From assembly GCA_036703985.1 (NCBI GenBank), contig DATNQN010000018.1:1-54103 (forward strand): a DNA stretch of 54,103 nucleotides, in the 5' to 3' direction. The notes under the pieces are model-generated. The model was not told the DNA's origin, searched no databases, and saw only the letters and a list, made by a program, of their open reading frames with translations. This DNA comes from Leptolyngbyaceae cyanobacterium (GTDB taxonomy: Bacteria > Cyanobacteriota > Cyanobacteriia > Cyanobacteriales > Aerosakkonemataceae). Shown one piece after another: positions 1 through 8,979 of this stretch (position 1 is its first letter; every line of letters begins with the position of its first letter). The translations under genes and the position numbers were made by a program.

Positions 1-822
1 AGCCAGTAGTTGTCCGGTGCTTGACCAGATTTTACCGATGTGGGTGCCGGTTTCGTTGGGTGCTTTGTAGTAGCGAATGGCGCTAATCTGACCGGATGTG
101 TTGCTTCTGAACTCCATCCCTAGCTCGTAGTCTCCGTTACTTCCCACGCCATCCGTTAGATTGATTTGGCTTGGTGTTAATGTTGGGTCGAACAGGCTAG
201 CTAACAGTCCTTGGTATGTACTGGTTAAGGAGGCGGTGAAAGGTGTAGTAGTTTCAATATTGCCAGTGTTGTACTCTAATATATAATCGCCGCCTAAAAA
301 GGTATTTCCTGTAAGATTTGTGGAAGCTGCAATATCCGCATCTGTTAATTCACTCAAGTTTTGGACAAAAGTTTGCCCGGTTTCCCCTGCCGCTACATTA
401 CAGCCGTAAATCAGGACATCCGCTTCATCTGTAAGGGATGCTTTCCACTGTTGCAGTTCGGGTGCGTATTGAGCCAGGGAGTTTGTACTCAGAACGCTGT
501 TACCTAACTGTAACTGGGCGACATTTCCATGAGAGATGATGCTAATGCCTGTTATATCTTTGTACTGTTCTAAAGTTTGGGTAATTTGAGTAATACCATC
601 TTGCGTAGGATCTAAAAATATTTTGATGTCTGCTTCCAGCCCTGTGATGAGAGTGGTGGCATCAGTAACGTTGGAATCGATAAAAGCAATGGTTTGTGGG
701 GTTGTTGCTTGGCTGGCGGTAAAAGCTGGCTGGTTTATTATATTTGGCTCTGGGATTAAGTTTGCAGTCAATGGCGATGCAAATAGTTGGCTATTCGCCG
801 ACTGATTATTGATATCTAACAT
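1..822 (-). CDS. DUF4347/DUF4082 surface protein, N-terminal part (cut by window edge)
   Basis: An open frame of exactly 274 codons runs from an ATG at 822 off the left edge, so the C-terminus is not visible. AAGGAAAG stands about 10 bases before the ATG. Residues ~45-190 look like a DUF4347 domain, with an ISHGN motif and a downstream YGCNVAAGETG motif. This His/Cys pair is the pattern seen in clan CD (caspase-like) peptidases; the catalytic role is inference. The last ~50 residues (GSNGDYELGMEF, then AIRYYKAPNETGTHIGKIW) look like the start of a DUF4082 domain. DUF4347 normally heads very large secreted or adhesin-like proteins in cyanobacteria, so a long repeat-rich C-terminus is expected beyond the window. 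No classical signal peptide is evident. Confidence 0.85.
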   Translation of the reverse strand, partial: MLDINNQSANSQLFASPLTANLIPEPNIINQPAFTASQATTPQTIAFIDSNVTDATTLITGLEADIKIFLDPTQDGITQITQTLEQYKDITGISIISHGNVAQLQLGNSVLSTNSLAQYAPELQQWKASLTDEADVLIYGCNVAAGETGQTFVQNLSELTDADIAASTNLTGNTFLGGDYILEYNTGNIETTTPFTASLTSTYQGLLASLFDPTLTPSQINLTDGVGSNGDYELGMEFRSNTSGQISAIRYYKAPNETGTHIGKIWSSTGQLLA

Positions 823-1298
823 ATGCAAATTTCTTTCCTTTTTAATTCAATTGCCAGGAAAAAGGATTAATATTCCTTTGTTTTGAAAAGATTGGGGTGA
901 TAAGCCAAACAGTTTGACTCTTTGGCTGCCACGAGTTACGTAATTTTTAGTACTCCAGGTAATTCTCGGTTAATAAGGCTTTCAGTATCCGTACTAAATC
1001 TTGAATCAAACCTAAGGAGGATGATCGCTGTCAAGCGTTATCTTATGCTTTTGAATATTAGTATATATGCGGATAAAAAGATATTAAATAGGCGTTATTT
1101 TACACAATCTTTAAAATAATTGCCCGTATCTTTATTTTACCTTTACCTATTATTTCCGGTGTTGGTTGGTTAGTACCGAATATCACTCCGATCGGTTTTC
1201 ATGGAGAAGATAGAAAGGATGAAGTCTCCGAGTCAGAATTGGCGAATTCCGAATACAAAATTCTCTGCTCCGTACAACCCCATCCTCTATAGACCCTG
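823..1298. other. Non-coding gap upstream of the DUF4347 gene
   Basis: This 476-base stretch separates two minus-strand genes and should hold the promoter of the DUF4347 gene. It is A+T rich on the left. I see no strong hairpin with a T-run, no tRNA and no convincing gene. A 65-codon plus-strand frame at 922-1119 has unnatural composition and no Shine-Dalgarno sequence. Confidence 0.5.
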
Positions 1299-2483
1299 CT
1301 AGCAAAGCTTCCGTAACTCCGAAACAACCGAATCTTGCTCCTGTTCGGTCATTTGATGGAAAAGGGGTAATAGGATGGCGCGTTCTTGTGCTTGTTCGCT
1401 TTCTTTAAGCCGATCGCATTTTCCAACTTCACACTTACATTGTTGGCGATCGATTCCGCAAGACCAAGCTTCCTGCTGGTAGGCTGGCTCTCGGTGAGAA
1501 CACATAATACCGCGTCGCGTAGAGATCCCAGCATCTAGCATCCCCTGCATTACTTGCCGTTGGTCGCATTTTTCTGGCAGCCGAACGCAGTAACTCTGCC
1601 AGTTACTTTTTGCCCATTCTGGCTCTGTAGGTAATTTCAACCCAGGTATATCTACTAGCATCTGATGATATCGTTCTGCCAGGTAACGACGACGGGCGAC
1701 AATTTCCGGCAGGCGTTTGAGTTGTTCCCGTCCTACGGCGGCTTGGATGTCGGTCATCCGGTAGTTGTAGCCCAACATAGGATAGGACTCTACGATTACT
1801 TGTTTGGCTCCGTGCCGTACTGTATCGGGTACGCTCATTCCATGTTGTCGCCATAGCCGGAACTGTTTATCCCAGTCAGGATTGGAGGTGGTGAGCATTC
1901 CGCCGTCGCCAGTGGTAATCACCTTGCGGGGATGAAAGGAAAAGCAAGCGATATCCCCATGCGGCTTACCAATTTTTTCCCACTGTCCGTCCCAGAGAAT
2001 TTCGCTACCGATCGCGCAAGCTGAATCTTCAATCACTGGCAATTGATGGCGGCGAGCTATATCCAGGATAGCTTTCAGGTCGCAAGGCATCCCGATTTGG
2101 TGGACGACGAGGATGGCGCGAGTGCGATCGCCGATCGCATCCTCAATTAACATCGGATTTATGTTGTAAGTTTGCGGTTCGATATCCACAAACACGGGTA
2201 TCGCACCACAGTAGCGAATGCTGTTAGCCGTCGCAATATAGGAATGGCTGACTGTAATTACCTCATCTCCAGGCTTTACCCCAACAGCTAACAAAGCTAA
2301 ATGCAGTGCTGTAGTGCAATTGGAGACCGCGCAAGCATATTTTGCTCCCACGTAAGCGGCGAAATCTTGCTCAAAACCAGCAACTTCTGGCCCTTGCGTG
2401 ACCCAGCCTGACATAATGGCACGCTTGGCTGCTTCTGCCTCTGGTTCTCCCATCAAAGGTTTGATAATCGGGATATTTTGCAT
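1299..2483 (-). CDS. DegT/DnrJ/EryC1 family sugar aminotransferase with Cys-rich insert
   Basis: This 394-residue protein is a PLP-dependent nucleotide-sugar aminotransferase, transferring an amino group, usually from glutamate, to a keto-sugar. The PLP-binding Lys is K187 in FSFHPRKVITTGDGGM, and the cofactor-ring Asp is D153 in IEDSA. The N-terminal VTQGPEV and SNCTTALHLAL segments are typical of the family. The ATG at 2483 fits the family start. Residues 342-356 carry an insert with Cys 342, 349, 351 and 356, a spacing that could hold a metal; this is not part of the core fold. It is the most downstream gene of the minus-strand sugar cluster and differs from the WbpE-like copy at 4377-5471, so it probably acts on a different keto-sugar. 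Substrate unknown. Confidence 0.9.
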   Translation of the reverse strand: MQNIPIIKPLMGEPEAEAAKRAIMSGWVTQGPEVAGFEQDFAAYVGAKYACAVSNCTTALHLALLAVGVKPGDEVITVSHSYIATANSIRYCGAIPVFVDIEPQTYNINPMLIEDAIGDRTRAILVVHQIGMPCDLKAILDIARRHQLPVIEDSACAIGSEILWDGQWEKIGKPHGDIACFSFHPRKVITTGDGGMLTTSNPDWDKQFRLWRQHGMSVPDTVRHGAKQVIVESYPMLGYNYRMTDIQAAVGREQLKRLPEIVARRRYLAERYHQMLVDIPGLKLPTEPEWAKSNWQSYCVRLPEKCDQRQVMQGMLDAGISTRRGIMCSHREPAYQQEAWSCGIDRQQCKCEVGKCDRLKESEQAQERAILLPLFHQMTEQEQDSVVSELRKLC

Positions 2484-2498
2484 AATTGTTATTGGTTA

Positions 2499-2590
2499 TT
2501 AGTCATTAGTCATTAGTCATTTTTAATAGGTAGTAGGTAAGATTTTTTCTCTTACCTGCTACCTAGTACCTACTACTCACTACCCGCTAC
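2499..2590. repeat. Heptad tandem repeats with intercistronic hairpin
   Basis: Three ATTAGTC units stand at 2499-2520. At 2527-2542 and 2550-2565 lie inverted arms that match at 15 of 16 positions around a T-rich 7-base loop. More TACTACTCACTACC-type units follow up to 2590. These are short tandemly repeated sequences typical of filamentous cyanobacteria. The hairpin sits between two genes of the same direction and could stabilise or attenuate the transcript. Confidence 0.7.
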
Positions 2591-3553
2591 CTAATTACCG
2601 GCTTTCTTTTCGTCGCGCCACCAATTCACCAGCTGTTGCAGTCCATCTTCTAAAGAGAATTGTGCTTCAAAACCCAGCAATTTCTTAGCTTTGCTCACAT
2701 CTGCCAGTCGGCGTTGCACGGGGTTGACTTTCCGTTCTGGGCCATATTCCGGCTTCAGATCGGAACCCATCACTTTGGCTAAGCTATAGGCGAGGTCGTT
2801 CAAACTACTTTCCACGCCACTGGCAATATTAAATACTTCATCAGTCACGTCGGCTTTGGCAGCTAATATATTGGCTCTAGCGATATCTTCGATGTAGATA
2901 AAATCCATTGTCTGACTGCCATCACCAAAAATCAGGGGTGGCTGACCGGCGGCGATCCGATCCATCCAGCGAATCAATACTTCAGTGTAAACACCGTAAA
3001 TATCCATCCTGGGGCCATACACGTTGAAATAACGCAATCCTACGTAGTCTAGTCCGTACATATCATAGAAACTACGTAGTAAGCCTTCGTTAAAGACTTT
3101 GGCTGCACCGTAGAGGGTACGGTTGTTGTAGGGGTGGTGAGATTCGGTAGTGGGAAATTCCTCTGCCATACCATAGATGGAAGCTGAGGAAGCAGCGACT
3201 ACTTTTTTCACTCCCGCTTTTACTGATGCTTCTAAGACGTTGAACGTGCCATCAGCTAAGACTTCCAACGCCAAACGCGGTTCTTCTGCACATTGGGTGA
3301 TGCGGATCGCTGCTTGATGAAAGACGATATCGATTCCTTGCATCGTGCGTTCTAAGAGATCGCGATCGCGAATATCCCCTTCTAAGATCGTCACCGGGCC
3401 ATTTGCCAGCGCCCAAGCTAAGTTATCGCGCCTTCCGCGCGTAAAGTTATCCAAAATAACGATCTCGGCAGCTTCTTCTTTCACCAGTAAATCGGCAATA
3501 TGGGAGCCAACTAAACCGGCACCACCCGTAATTAAAACTCGCTTATCTTTCAT
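2591..3553 (-). CDS. NAD-dependent nucleotide-sugar epimerase/dehydratase (SDR family)
   Basis: This 320-residue extended short-chain dehydrogenase has the NAD-binding glycine motif GGAGLVGSH (10-18), SSASIYG (122-128) and the catalytic pair Y148/K152 in YGAAK. The family includes UDP-glucose and UDP-GlcNAc 4-epimerases and 4,6-dehydratases. Segments such as GLRYFNVYGPR and FGDGSQTMDFIYIEDIA resemble WbpP/GalE-like 4-epimerases most. The ATG at 3553 overlaps the end of the upstream acyltransferase gene by 11 bases, which suggests translational coupling. Exact substrate is not decidable from sequence alone. Confidence 0.88.
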   Translation of the reverse strand: MKDKRVLITGGAGLVGSHIADLLVKEEAAEIVILDNFTRGRRDNLAWALANGPVTILEGDIRDRDLLERTMQGIDIVFHQAAIRITQCAEEPRLALEVLADGTFNVLEASVKAGVKKVVAASSASIYGMAEEFPTTESHHPYNNRTLYGAAKVFNEGLLRSFYDMYGLDYVGLRYFNVYGPRMDIYGVYTEVLIRWMDRIAAGQPPLIFGDGSQTMDFIYIEDIARANILAAKADVTDEVFNIASGVESSLNDLAYSLAKVMGSDLKPEYGPERKVNPVQRRLADVSKAKKLLGFEAQFSLEDGLQQLVNWWRDEKKAGN

Positions 3554-4253
3554 TTTCTTTATTTTCCTCTAATAACTCGTACCCTTCTCGCCAACGTAAA
3601 AATTTAGCCGGAACGCCAGCTACGATCGCATAAGGCGGCACGTCTTTGGTAACAACTGCTCCCGCTCCCACAATGCTACCTTTCCCAATGGTTACCCCTG
3701 GTAAGATCAGTGCATTCATTCCGATGTCTGCGCCTGTTTCTACTTTGACCGGTTTGATTTCCAAATCTGTTTGGATAATCGGAACGTCAATGGGTAATCC
3801 GGTATGGCTGGAACCTAAAACTTTAGCTCCCGGCCCCCAGCCGACGTAATCTTCTATAATCAAATCGCGAGCATCGAAATAGCTTTGTGGGCCGATCCAA
3901 ACCTGTTTGCCAATACTGCATTTGCCATCGAATCTGCCTTGAATGTAACTTTGGGAACCGATGAAAACGCGATCGCCGATCTCGAATGTTTCTAAATGTT
4001 TAAAACCAACACCGCTACTAATCCGAATTCCATGCCCGAATTTTTTGGCAACTGCACGCCAAATAGCACGGCGCATCCGCAAATCAAAATCGCTTTCACC
4101 CATTGCAAAGCGACTATACATTTCAATTAATTCGTTGCGGCTGTATTGTTGGCGCAAATACTCGGCCATTTGAATTTCAAAATCCGGGTCTGGCTGAAAT
4201 CCTTGCACGCCATGTACCGCTTTAACTATTCTACTTGTGCCTGATTCAGACAT
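3543..4253 (-). CDS. Hexapeptide (left-handed beta-helix) acyltransferase
   Basis: This 236-residue protein has a helical N-terminus (1-75) followed by hexapeptide repeats ([LIV]-G-x4) from about residue 85. It ends with the typical WbbJ/sugar O-acetyltransferase signature: GADIGMNALILPGVTIGKG, then [22 protein letters not shown]. The SSHTG segment contains the likely catalytic His. Members acetylate sugars using acetyl-CoA in the cytoplasm. Its stop codon lies inside the following epimerase gene, so both are probably made together. It could acetylate the amino-sugar produced by one of the two DegT aminotransferases nearby; this is inference. Confidence 0.85.
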   Translation of the reverse strand: MSESGTSRIVKAVHGVQGFQPDPDFEIQMAEYLRQQYSRNELIEMYSRFAMGESDFDLRMRRAIWRAVAKKFGHGIRISSGVGFKHLETFEIGDRVFIGSQSYIQGRFDGKCSIGKQVWIGPQSYFDARDLIIEDYVGWGPGAKVLGSSHTGLPIDVPIIQTDLEIKPVKVETGADIGMNALILPGVTIGKGSIVGAGAVVTKDVPPYAIVAGVPAKFLRWREGYELLEENKENER

Positions 4254-4287
4254 TTAGATGTTCTCATAGGGAGTAGGGGGTAGTGGT

Positions 4288-4372
4288 TAGTGGGTAGTGG
4301 TAAAAATTTTCCAGTTTCTGGAATCAGATTTCAACGCAACTTAAAAATTCTGAAATTCCCTACTACCCACTA
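4288..4372. repeat. Inverted heptad-type repeat between operon segments
   Basis: An 11-base arm at 4288-4298 (TAGTGGGTAGT) is matched by its exact reverse complement at 4362-4372. The arms belong to the same GGTAGTGGG-like tandem family as the hairpin at 2527-2565. The element fills most of the 123-base gap between the WbpE-like gene and the acyltransferase. A folded RNA here may separate two transcripts, but there is no T-run. Confidence 0.55.
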
Positions 4373-4376
4373 CCTA

Positions 4377-5471
4377 CTAAATAATTTCGCGCAAAGCATC
4401 ACAAACAATTTTTACTTGTTCGTCGGAAAGTTCCGCATACATCGGTAGCGAAAACTCTTCGTTTGCGGCTGCTTCAGAATGAGGAAAATCACCTTGTTTG
4501 TATCCTAAATCAGCATAAGCTTGCTGCAAATGTACGGGGATCGGATAGTGAATTCCTGTTTGAATGCCTCGTTCGTTTAATTTTTTTTGAATGGTGTCTC
4601 GGTGAGGCGATCGCACTGCGTAAATATGATAAACGTGATGGCTGTAAGGCATTACTTTCGGAGTAGGAATGCCCGAATCTGCTAACAGTTTGTCATACAA
4701 TGCAGCGTGCGTTCTCCTAGCCTCAGTCCACCCATCTAAGTAGCGCAACTTCACCCGCAAAATCGCTCCTTGTATGCCATCCATTCGGTAGTTATAACCT
4801 TTCAGGATGTGGTAATACTTTTGCTCTTGACCCCAATCCCGCAGCATTCGCATAGTGCGGTTATATTCGGGATTATTGGTGACGATCATGCCACCTTCAC
4901 CGTAAGCGCCTAAATTCTTACCGGGGTAAAAACTGAAACAACCGATATCGCCAATACCGCCCACTCTTCGTCCTTTGTATTCCGATCGATGTGCTTGGGC
5001 GGCATCTTCAATTACGATCAAACCATGACGGCGAGCAATTTCTACAATTGGGTCCATGTCTGCGGGTTGCCCGTATAGATGCACGGGCATAATAGCCTTA
5101 GTGCGGGGACCGATCGCTTTTTCAATTCGATCGACATCGATCGTGTAAGAAACCGGATCGATATCCACAAAAACCGGGGTAGCTCCGGTATAATAAATTG
5201 CCGCTACAGTAGCTACAAAGGTAAACGGTACGGTAATCACTTCGTCACCAGCACCAATACCCGCCGCCAGTAATGCCAAGTGAAGGGCGCTAGTACCTGT
5301 ATTAACAGCAATGCCATATTCAGCACCACTATATTTAGCAAATTCTTCTTCTAAGAGAGCGACTTCACTACCCAAGACAAATTGAGTACTTTCTAGTACA
5401 TTGGCAACAGCTGTAGTAATTTCGTCTTTAATGCTTAAGTACTGGGCTTTTAAATCTAAAAATGGAATCAC
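4377..5471 (-). CDS. WbpE-like nucleotide-sugar 3-aminotransferase (DegT family)
   Basis: This 364-residue PLP aminotransferase has Lys K185 in FSFYPGKNLGAYGEGG, D156 and Q159 in IEDAAQAH, and the AVNTGTSALHLAL phosphate-binding segment. In the WbpB-E-D pathway this enzyme aminates the 3-keto group of UDP-2-acetamido-2-deoxy-hexuluronate. The start is a GTG at 5471 that overlaps the TGA of the dehydrogenase gene in a GTGA, so coupling is tight. Neighbouring genes supply the preceding oxidation and the following acetylation, which is the main support for this role. A general DegT enzyme of another sugar route cannot be excluded. Confidence 0.85.
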   Translation of the reverse strand: MIPFLDLKAQYLSIKDEITTAVANVLESTQFVLGSEVALLEEEFAKYSGAEYGIAVNTGTSALHLALLAAGIGAGDEVITVPFTFVATVAAIYYTGATPVFVDIDPVSYTIDVDRIEKAIGPRTKAIMPVHLYGQPADMDPIVEIARRHGLIVIEDAAQAHRSEYKGRRVGGIGDIGCFSFYPGKNLGAYGEGGMIVTNNPEYNRTMRMLRDWGQEQKYYHILKGYNYRMDGIQGAILRVKLRYLDGWTEARRTHAALYDKLLADSGIPTPKVMPYSHHVYHIYAVRSPHRDTIQKKLNERGIQTGIHYPIPVHLQQAYADLGYKQGDFPHSEAAANEEFSLPMYAELSDEQVKIVCDALREII

Positions 5472-6496
5472 GCTGCTACCTCCGCTAAGTTTAAAGGAAC
5501 TAATTGACCTTGATTTTTCATCGACTGAGTAGCCGCTTCCAAAATTCTTACTACCCGCAGTCCAACTTGTCCATCAGTAATGGGACGTTCGCCTTTTTCG
5601 ATGCAATTAATAAAGTGTAATCCCTCAGTTCTTAGCGCTTCTGTTACTTCTAAGCGCGGTGCCCACATATCACCAGCACGATAACCGATCAGCATCTGAT
5701 ACATACTTTCAGAATTGCCATTCACGGTAATTCCTTTGTCATAAATCTTCAGCTTTTCACTAGGCTCTAAATCATCATAAACAATCATACGTTGACTACC
5801 ACTGATCATGGTGCGACGTACTTTCACTGGTGCCAACCAGTTAACATTGATGTGTGCGATTAAGTTATTATCAAAAAATAAGGTTAAATAAGCAATATTT
5901 TCTGGTTCTCCAGAAATATGGCTCATCCCCGTTGCCGAAACAGCGTAAGGCTGAGATGGCAATACATAATCCATAATAGAAAGGTCGTGAACTGCCAAAT
6001 CCCAAATTACGTTCACATCGTGCTGGAATAGTCCTAAATTGACGCGCACGGAATCATAGTAATAAATATCGCCCAGTACTTTGGTATCGACTAGTTCGTG
6101 CATTTTGCGAACTGCACCTGTGTAAACAAAGGTGTGGTCTACCATCAATACTAGGTTGCGTTTTTCTGCTTCTTCAACTAGCTGTACTGCTTGTTGTGAG
6201 GAGACAGTCATCGGCTTTTCTACCATGACGTGCTTACCAGCTTTTAAGGCTGCTAAAGCTAAATCGAAATGAGTAGAAACTGGTGTAGCAATTGCCACTG
6301 CATCAATTTTGGGGTCTGTAAAAATATCTCGACAGTCTGTAGTGGTTTGGATGGTGGGATAACGCGCCTGCACTTTAGCTAATAATTCTGGTTTGAAGTC
6401 GCTAACTGTTCTGACTTGTGCGTCGGGAATTTCGGCAAAATTTCTAACTAAATTAGGCCCCCAATAACCGTATCCAATTACCCCGATGTTAATCAC
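5468..6496 (-). CDS. WbpB/WlbA-like UDP-sugar 3-dehydrogenase (Gfo/Idh/MocA family)
   Basis: This 342-residue NAD-dependent oxidoreductase has the Rossmann motif GVIGYGYWGPN (5-15), the conserved K94-P95 in EKPMT, and H170 in WDLAVHDLSIMDYV, corresponding to the catalytic Lys and His of WlbA/WbpB. The family oxidises C3 of UDP-N-acetylglucosaminuronate, giving the substrate of the aminotransferase encoded immediately downstream. The start is a GTG at 6496, preceded by AAGGA nine bases upstream. Sub-family assignment rests on the WbpE and WbpD neighbours. Confidence 0.87.
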   Translation of the reverse strand: MINIGVIGYGYWGPNLVRNFAEIPDAQVRTVSDFKPELLAKVQARYPTIQTTTDCRDIFTDPKIDAVAIATPVSTHFDLALAALKAGKHVMVEKPMTVSSQQAVQLVEEAEKRNLVLMVDHTFVYTGAVRKMHELVDTKVLGDIYYYDSVRVNLGLFQHDVNVIWDLAVHDLSIMDYVLPSQPYAVSATGMSHISGEPENIAYLTLFFDNNLIAHINVNWLAPVKVRRTMISGSQRMIVYDDLEPSEKLKIYDKGITVNGNSESMYQMLIGYRAGDMWAPRLEVTEALRTEGLHFINCIEKGERPITDGQVGLRVVRILEAATQSMKNQGQLVPLNLAEVAA

Positions 6497-6570
6497 AGCT
6501 TCATTCCTTTTTTTATACTAATAATTTGGTTTTAATGAAAATGAAAAAATGTTTTGCCATCAAAAATTAA

Positions 6571-7086
6571 TTAATGATTTGATGTTTCCTCCTGTTTGAT
6601 TTGGGTTGGTTCGCGATCGCGCACGTCACCGATGACACGAGCGGGTACTCCTACTACAATGGCGTAGTCTGGGACATCCTTAGTCACTACGGCACCTGCT
6701 CCTACGATGGCATTCTTGCCAATGGTTATTCCTGGCAAGACAGTTGCATTACTGCCAATGGAAGCACGGTGTTTAACCAAGGTGGTGACTGCATACCAGT
6801 CAGTTTCCTTTTTTAAACTGCCGTCTTCATTACTGGCTCTAGGATAAATATCGTTAGTAAACATGACGCCATGACCAACAAATACTTCATCTTCAATGAT
6901 GACGCCTTCTGCCAAAAAACTATGGGATGAAATTTTACATCTGCTACCCACAATGACGGTTTTTTGAATTTCTACAAAAGTACCTATTTTAGTCTCGTTT
7001 CCTATTGTACAGCCGTAAAGATTAACCAGATCCGGATGATAAATACTAACATTTATCCCCAATTTCACATCAGCATTGATTGGCAT
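6571..7086 (-). CDS. WbpD/WlbB-like UDP-sugar N-acetyltransferase
   Basis: This 171-residue left-handed beta-helix protein consists almost wholly of hexapeptide repeats ([29 protein letters not shown] and others). It carries GHGVMFTND (71-79), where WlbB-type enzymes keep a functionally important Asn (N78 here), and ends with [25 protein letters not shown]. The expected reaction is acetylation of the 3-amino group of UDP-2-acetamido-3-amino-uronate, the step after the WbpE-like enzyme. The gene lies 74 bases upstream of the dehydrogenase gene and has an ATG at 7086. Together with 4377-6496 it makes the B-E-D trio. Confidence 0.87.
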   Translation of the reverse strand: MPINADVKLGINVSIYHPDLVNLYGCTIGNETKIGTFVEIQKTVIVGSRCKISSHSFLAEGVIIEDEVFVGHGVMFTNDIYPRASNEDGSLKKETDWYAVTTLVKHRASIGSNATVLPGITIGKNAIVGAGAVVTKDVPDYAIVVGVPARVIGDVRDREPTQIKQEETSNH

Positions 7087-7188
7087 TTTTATCCTGCAAT
7101 TTGATTATTTATATTTTCTTGGTATTGAGAAGCTTAACTTATCATTAGATCTGAGTAAATTTGCTCGTTAATTCCTCAAATTAATCAG

Positions 7189-8979
7189 TTAAGTTTCTAA
7201 TGAGGAATCTTTTAGAACTACTTCTGCATAACTACCGGACTCCACAATTTTTCCTTTATCCATTAAGTAAATGCGATCGCAATGTTCAACAGTTGTCAAA
7301 CGATGAGCAATAATAATCATAGTTTTCGTACCGCTTAAAGACTTAATTGCTTCCGTAACCAAAGCTTCAGTTTCATTATCGAGTGCAGAAGTCGCTTCAT
7401 CTAAAACTAATATTTCTCTCTCGTGATAAAGCGCTCTGGCAATTCCCACCCGTTGCCTTTGTCCGCCAGATAGCATAACTCCACGCTCACCCACTCTGGT
7501 TTTAACACCTTGGGGGAGATTTTCTATTACTTCTTCTAACTGCGCTGCTTCGATCGCTTTATTTAACCTATCTGGGTCAATAAGATTATCGGGAACACCA
7601 AAAGCAATATTTCTCTCAATAGTATCATCCATTAGGAAGATAGATTGAGGAATATAACCTATTATATTTTGCCATGAACGTACATTTTCGTAGATAGATT
7701 TGTTGTCTACTTTGATATCTCCTAAATTTGGTTTTAATAATCCTAAAATTACATCAACTAAAGTCGTTTTACCTGCTCCTGATTTGCCAATCAAAGCAAT
7801 AGATTTACCTTTGGGAATTGTCAAAGATATTCCATCTAGGGCTTTTCTAGAGGCATTAGGATAACAATAGGTGACTTCATCTAAAATAATTTCATTGGTA
7901 AAGTCTATTTTGCGATCGCGTGAATTGGAATGAGTTATAGACTCGGAAGCTGATTCATGTTCAATGGTTTCTAATTCCTTCAAGTCAGAGTAAAGTTGAT
8001 TTAGTGAATAACTAGAGTTACGCAAAATACTGAGCCCATTGGCAAGATTGGTGAAGGCTGGTATCAATCGGATCGATGCTAATGCAAAAATACTTAAAGT
8101 TGAGGTTAGTTCTTGTATATTTTGGTTGAATAGTAGAGATATCGATATAAAACCAATCAAAAAAGCGATAAGAAGCGTCTCAACTATGAAGCGAGGCGAA
8201 AACTTAAAGATATAAAATCCTATTGATGCTTTTGCGTATCTTCTTGCCTGTATGATGGTTTCTTTTTCATAATATTGACCACATCCTATAATTCGCGTTT
8301 CCTTAAATCCTCCTAAACCATGATTAATACAGCGAATAATTTCTTGATCCGCTTGATACAGTTCTTTCCCCCAAAAATTCATTTTCTCTTTAAATAAATT
8401 AAAGACTAAAACTAAGGGGGTTATGATGAATAACAAGGATAATACTGCAAAGGGACTAACTATACAAAGTAATATAGATATAAAAATGATATTAATTGTG
8501 TTAGAAGCAGAAGTGAGTAAAGTACTTAATATTGTATTAGCGAACAAGGCAGTTTGACCGCTAATGTTCTGAATGATTTGAGCGCTATTTTTGCTGAGGT
8601 ACAATGTATATGGAGCTTCTAAGTAACCGTGCATCAATCTAGCGATCAACTTTTCCTTTTGAATGTAGCTAAACTTAAAAACGCGAGCATTATTATACCA
8701 AGTAATCAGTGATTTGATACAAAATACAATAACAATTAAGCAACCAAATAAAACGATAAATTTATTCTTTTCTGTAAATCCTAGCTGAGTGTAAGCCAAG
8801 TTCAACCAGTAATTTTGATGAATTAGATCGGGATTACTAGCCAAGGCGATAAATGGGCCAATAATTCCAATTCCACCAACTTCTATAAAAGATACGAAAA
8901 TAAATGCTAAACCCCAAGGAATTAAAATTATTTTATTTGAAGGAAATACGTATAAGAATTTTGAAAAATATTTCACCAT
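7189..8979 (-). CDS. ABC exporter, permease fused to ATPase (lipid/oligosaccharide flippase-like)
   Basis: This is a half-transporter of about 596 residues. The N-terminal part has about six hydrophobic segments. The C-terminal ATPase has Walker A GKSGAGKTT (~398-406), signature LSGGQRQRVG (~503), Walker B ILVLDEATSA (~523-532) and the switch His in IIIAHRL (~559). The family includes MsbA and PglK. The setting among nucleotide-sugar and glycosyltransferase genes suggests export or flipping of a lipid-linked glycan. The frame opens at a TTG (9063), but the ATG at 8979 is a better start: the 28 residues before it look like read-in. There is no separate Wzx in the window, so this may be the flippase of the locus. 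Confidence 0.85.
   Translation of the reverse strand: MVKYFSKFLYVFPSNKIILIPWGLAFIFVSFIEVGGIGIIGPFIALASNPDLIHQNYWLNLAYTQLGFTEKNKFIVLFGCLIVIVFCIKSLITWYNNARVFKFSYIQKEKLIARLMHGYLEAPYTLYLSKNSAQIIQNISGQTALFANTILSTLLTSASNTINIIFISILLCIVSPFAVLSLLFIITPLVLVFNLFKEKMNFWGKELYQADQEIIRCINHGLGGFKETRIIGCGQYYEKETIIQARRYAKASIGFYIFKFSPRFIVETLLIAFLIGFISISLLFNQNIQELTSTLSIFALASIRLIPAFTNLANGLSILRNSSYSLNQLYSDLKELETIEHESASESITHSNSRDRKIDFTNEIILDEVTYCYPNASRKALDGISLTIPKGKSIALIGKSGAGKTTLVDVILGLLKPNLGDIKVDNKSIYENVRSWQNIIGYIPQSIFLMDDTIERNIAFGVPDNLIDPDRLNKAIEAAQLEEVIENLPQGVKTRVGERGVMLSGGQRQRVGIARALYHEREILVLDEATSALDNETEALVTEAIKSLSGTKTMIIIAHRLTTVEHCDRIYLMDKGKIVESGSYAEVVLKDSSLET

Noticed and set aside
922-1119. 65-codon plus-strand frame in the gap before the DUF4347 gene
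   Set aside because: No ribosome site, odd composition and no recognisable motif; likely chance.
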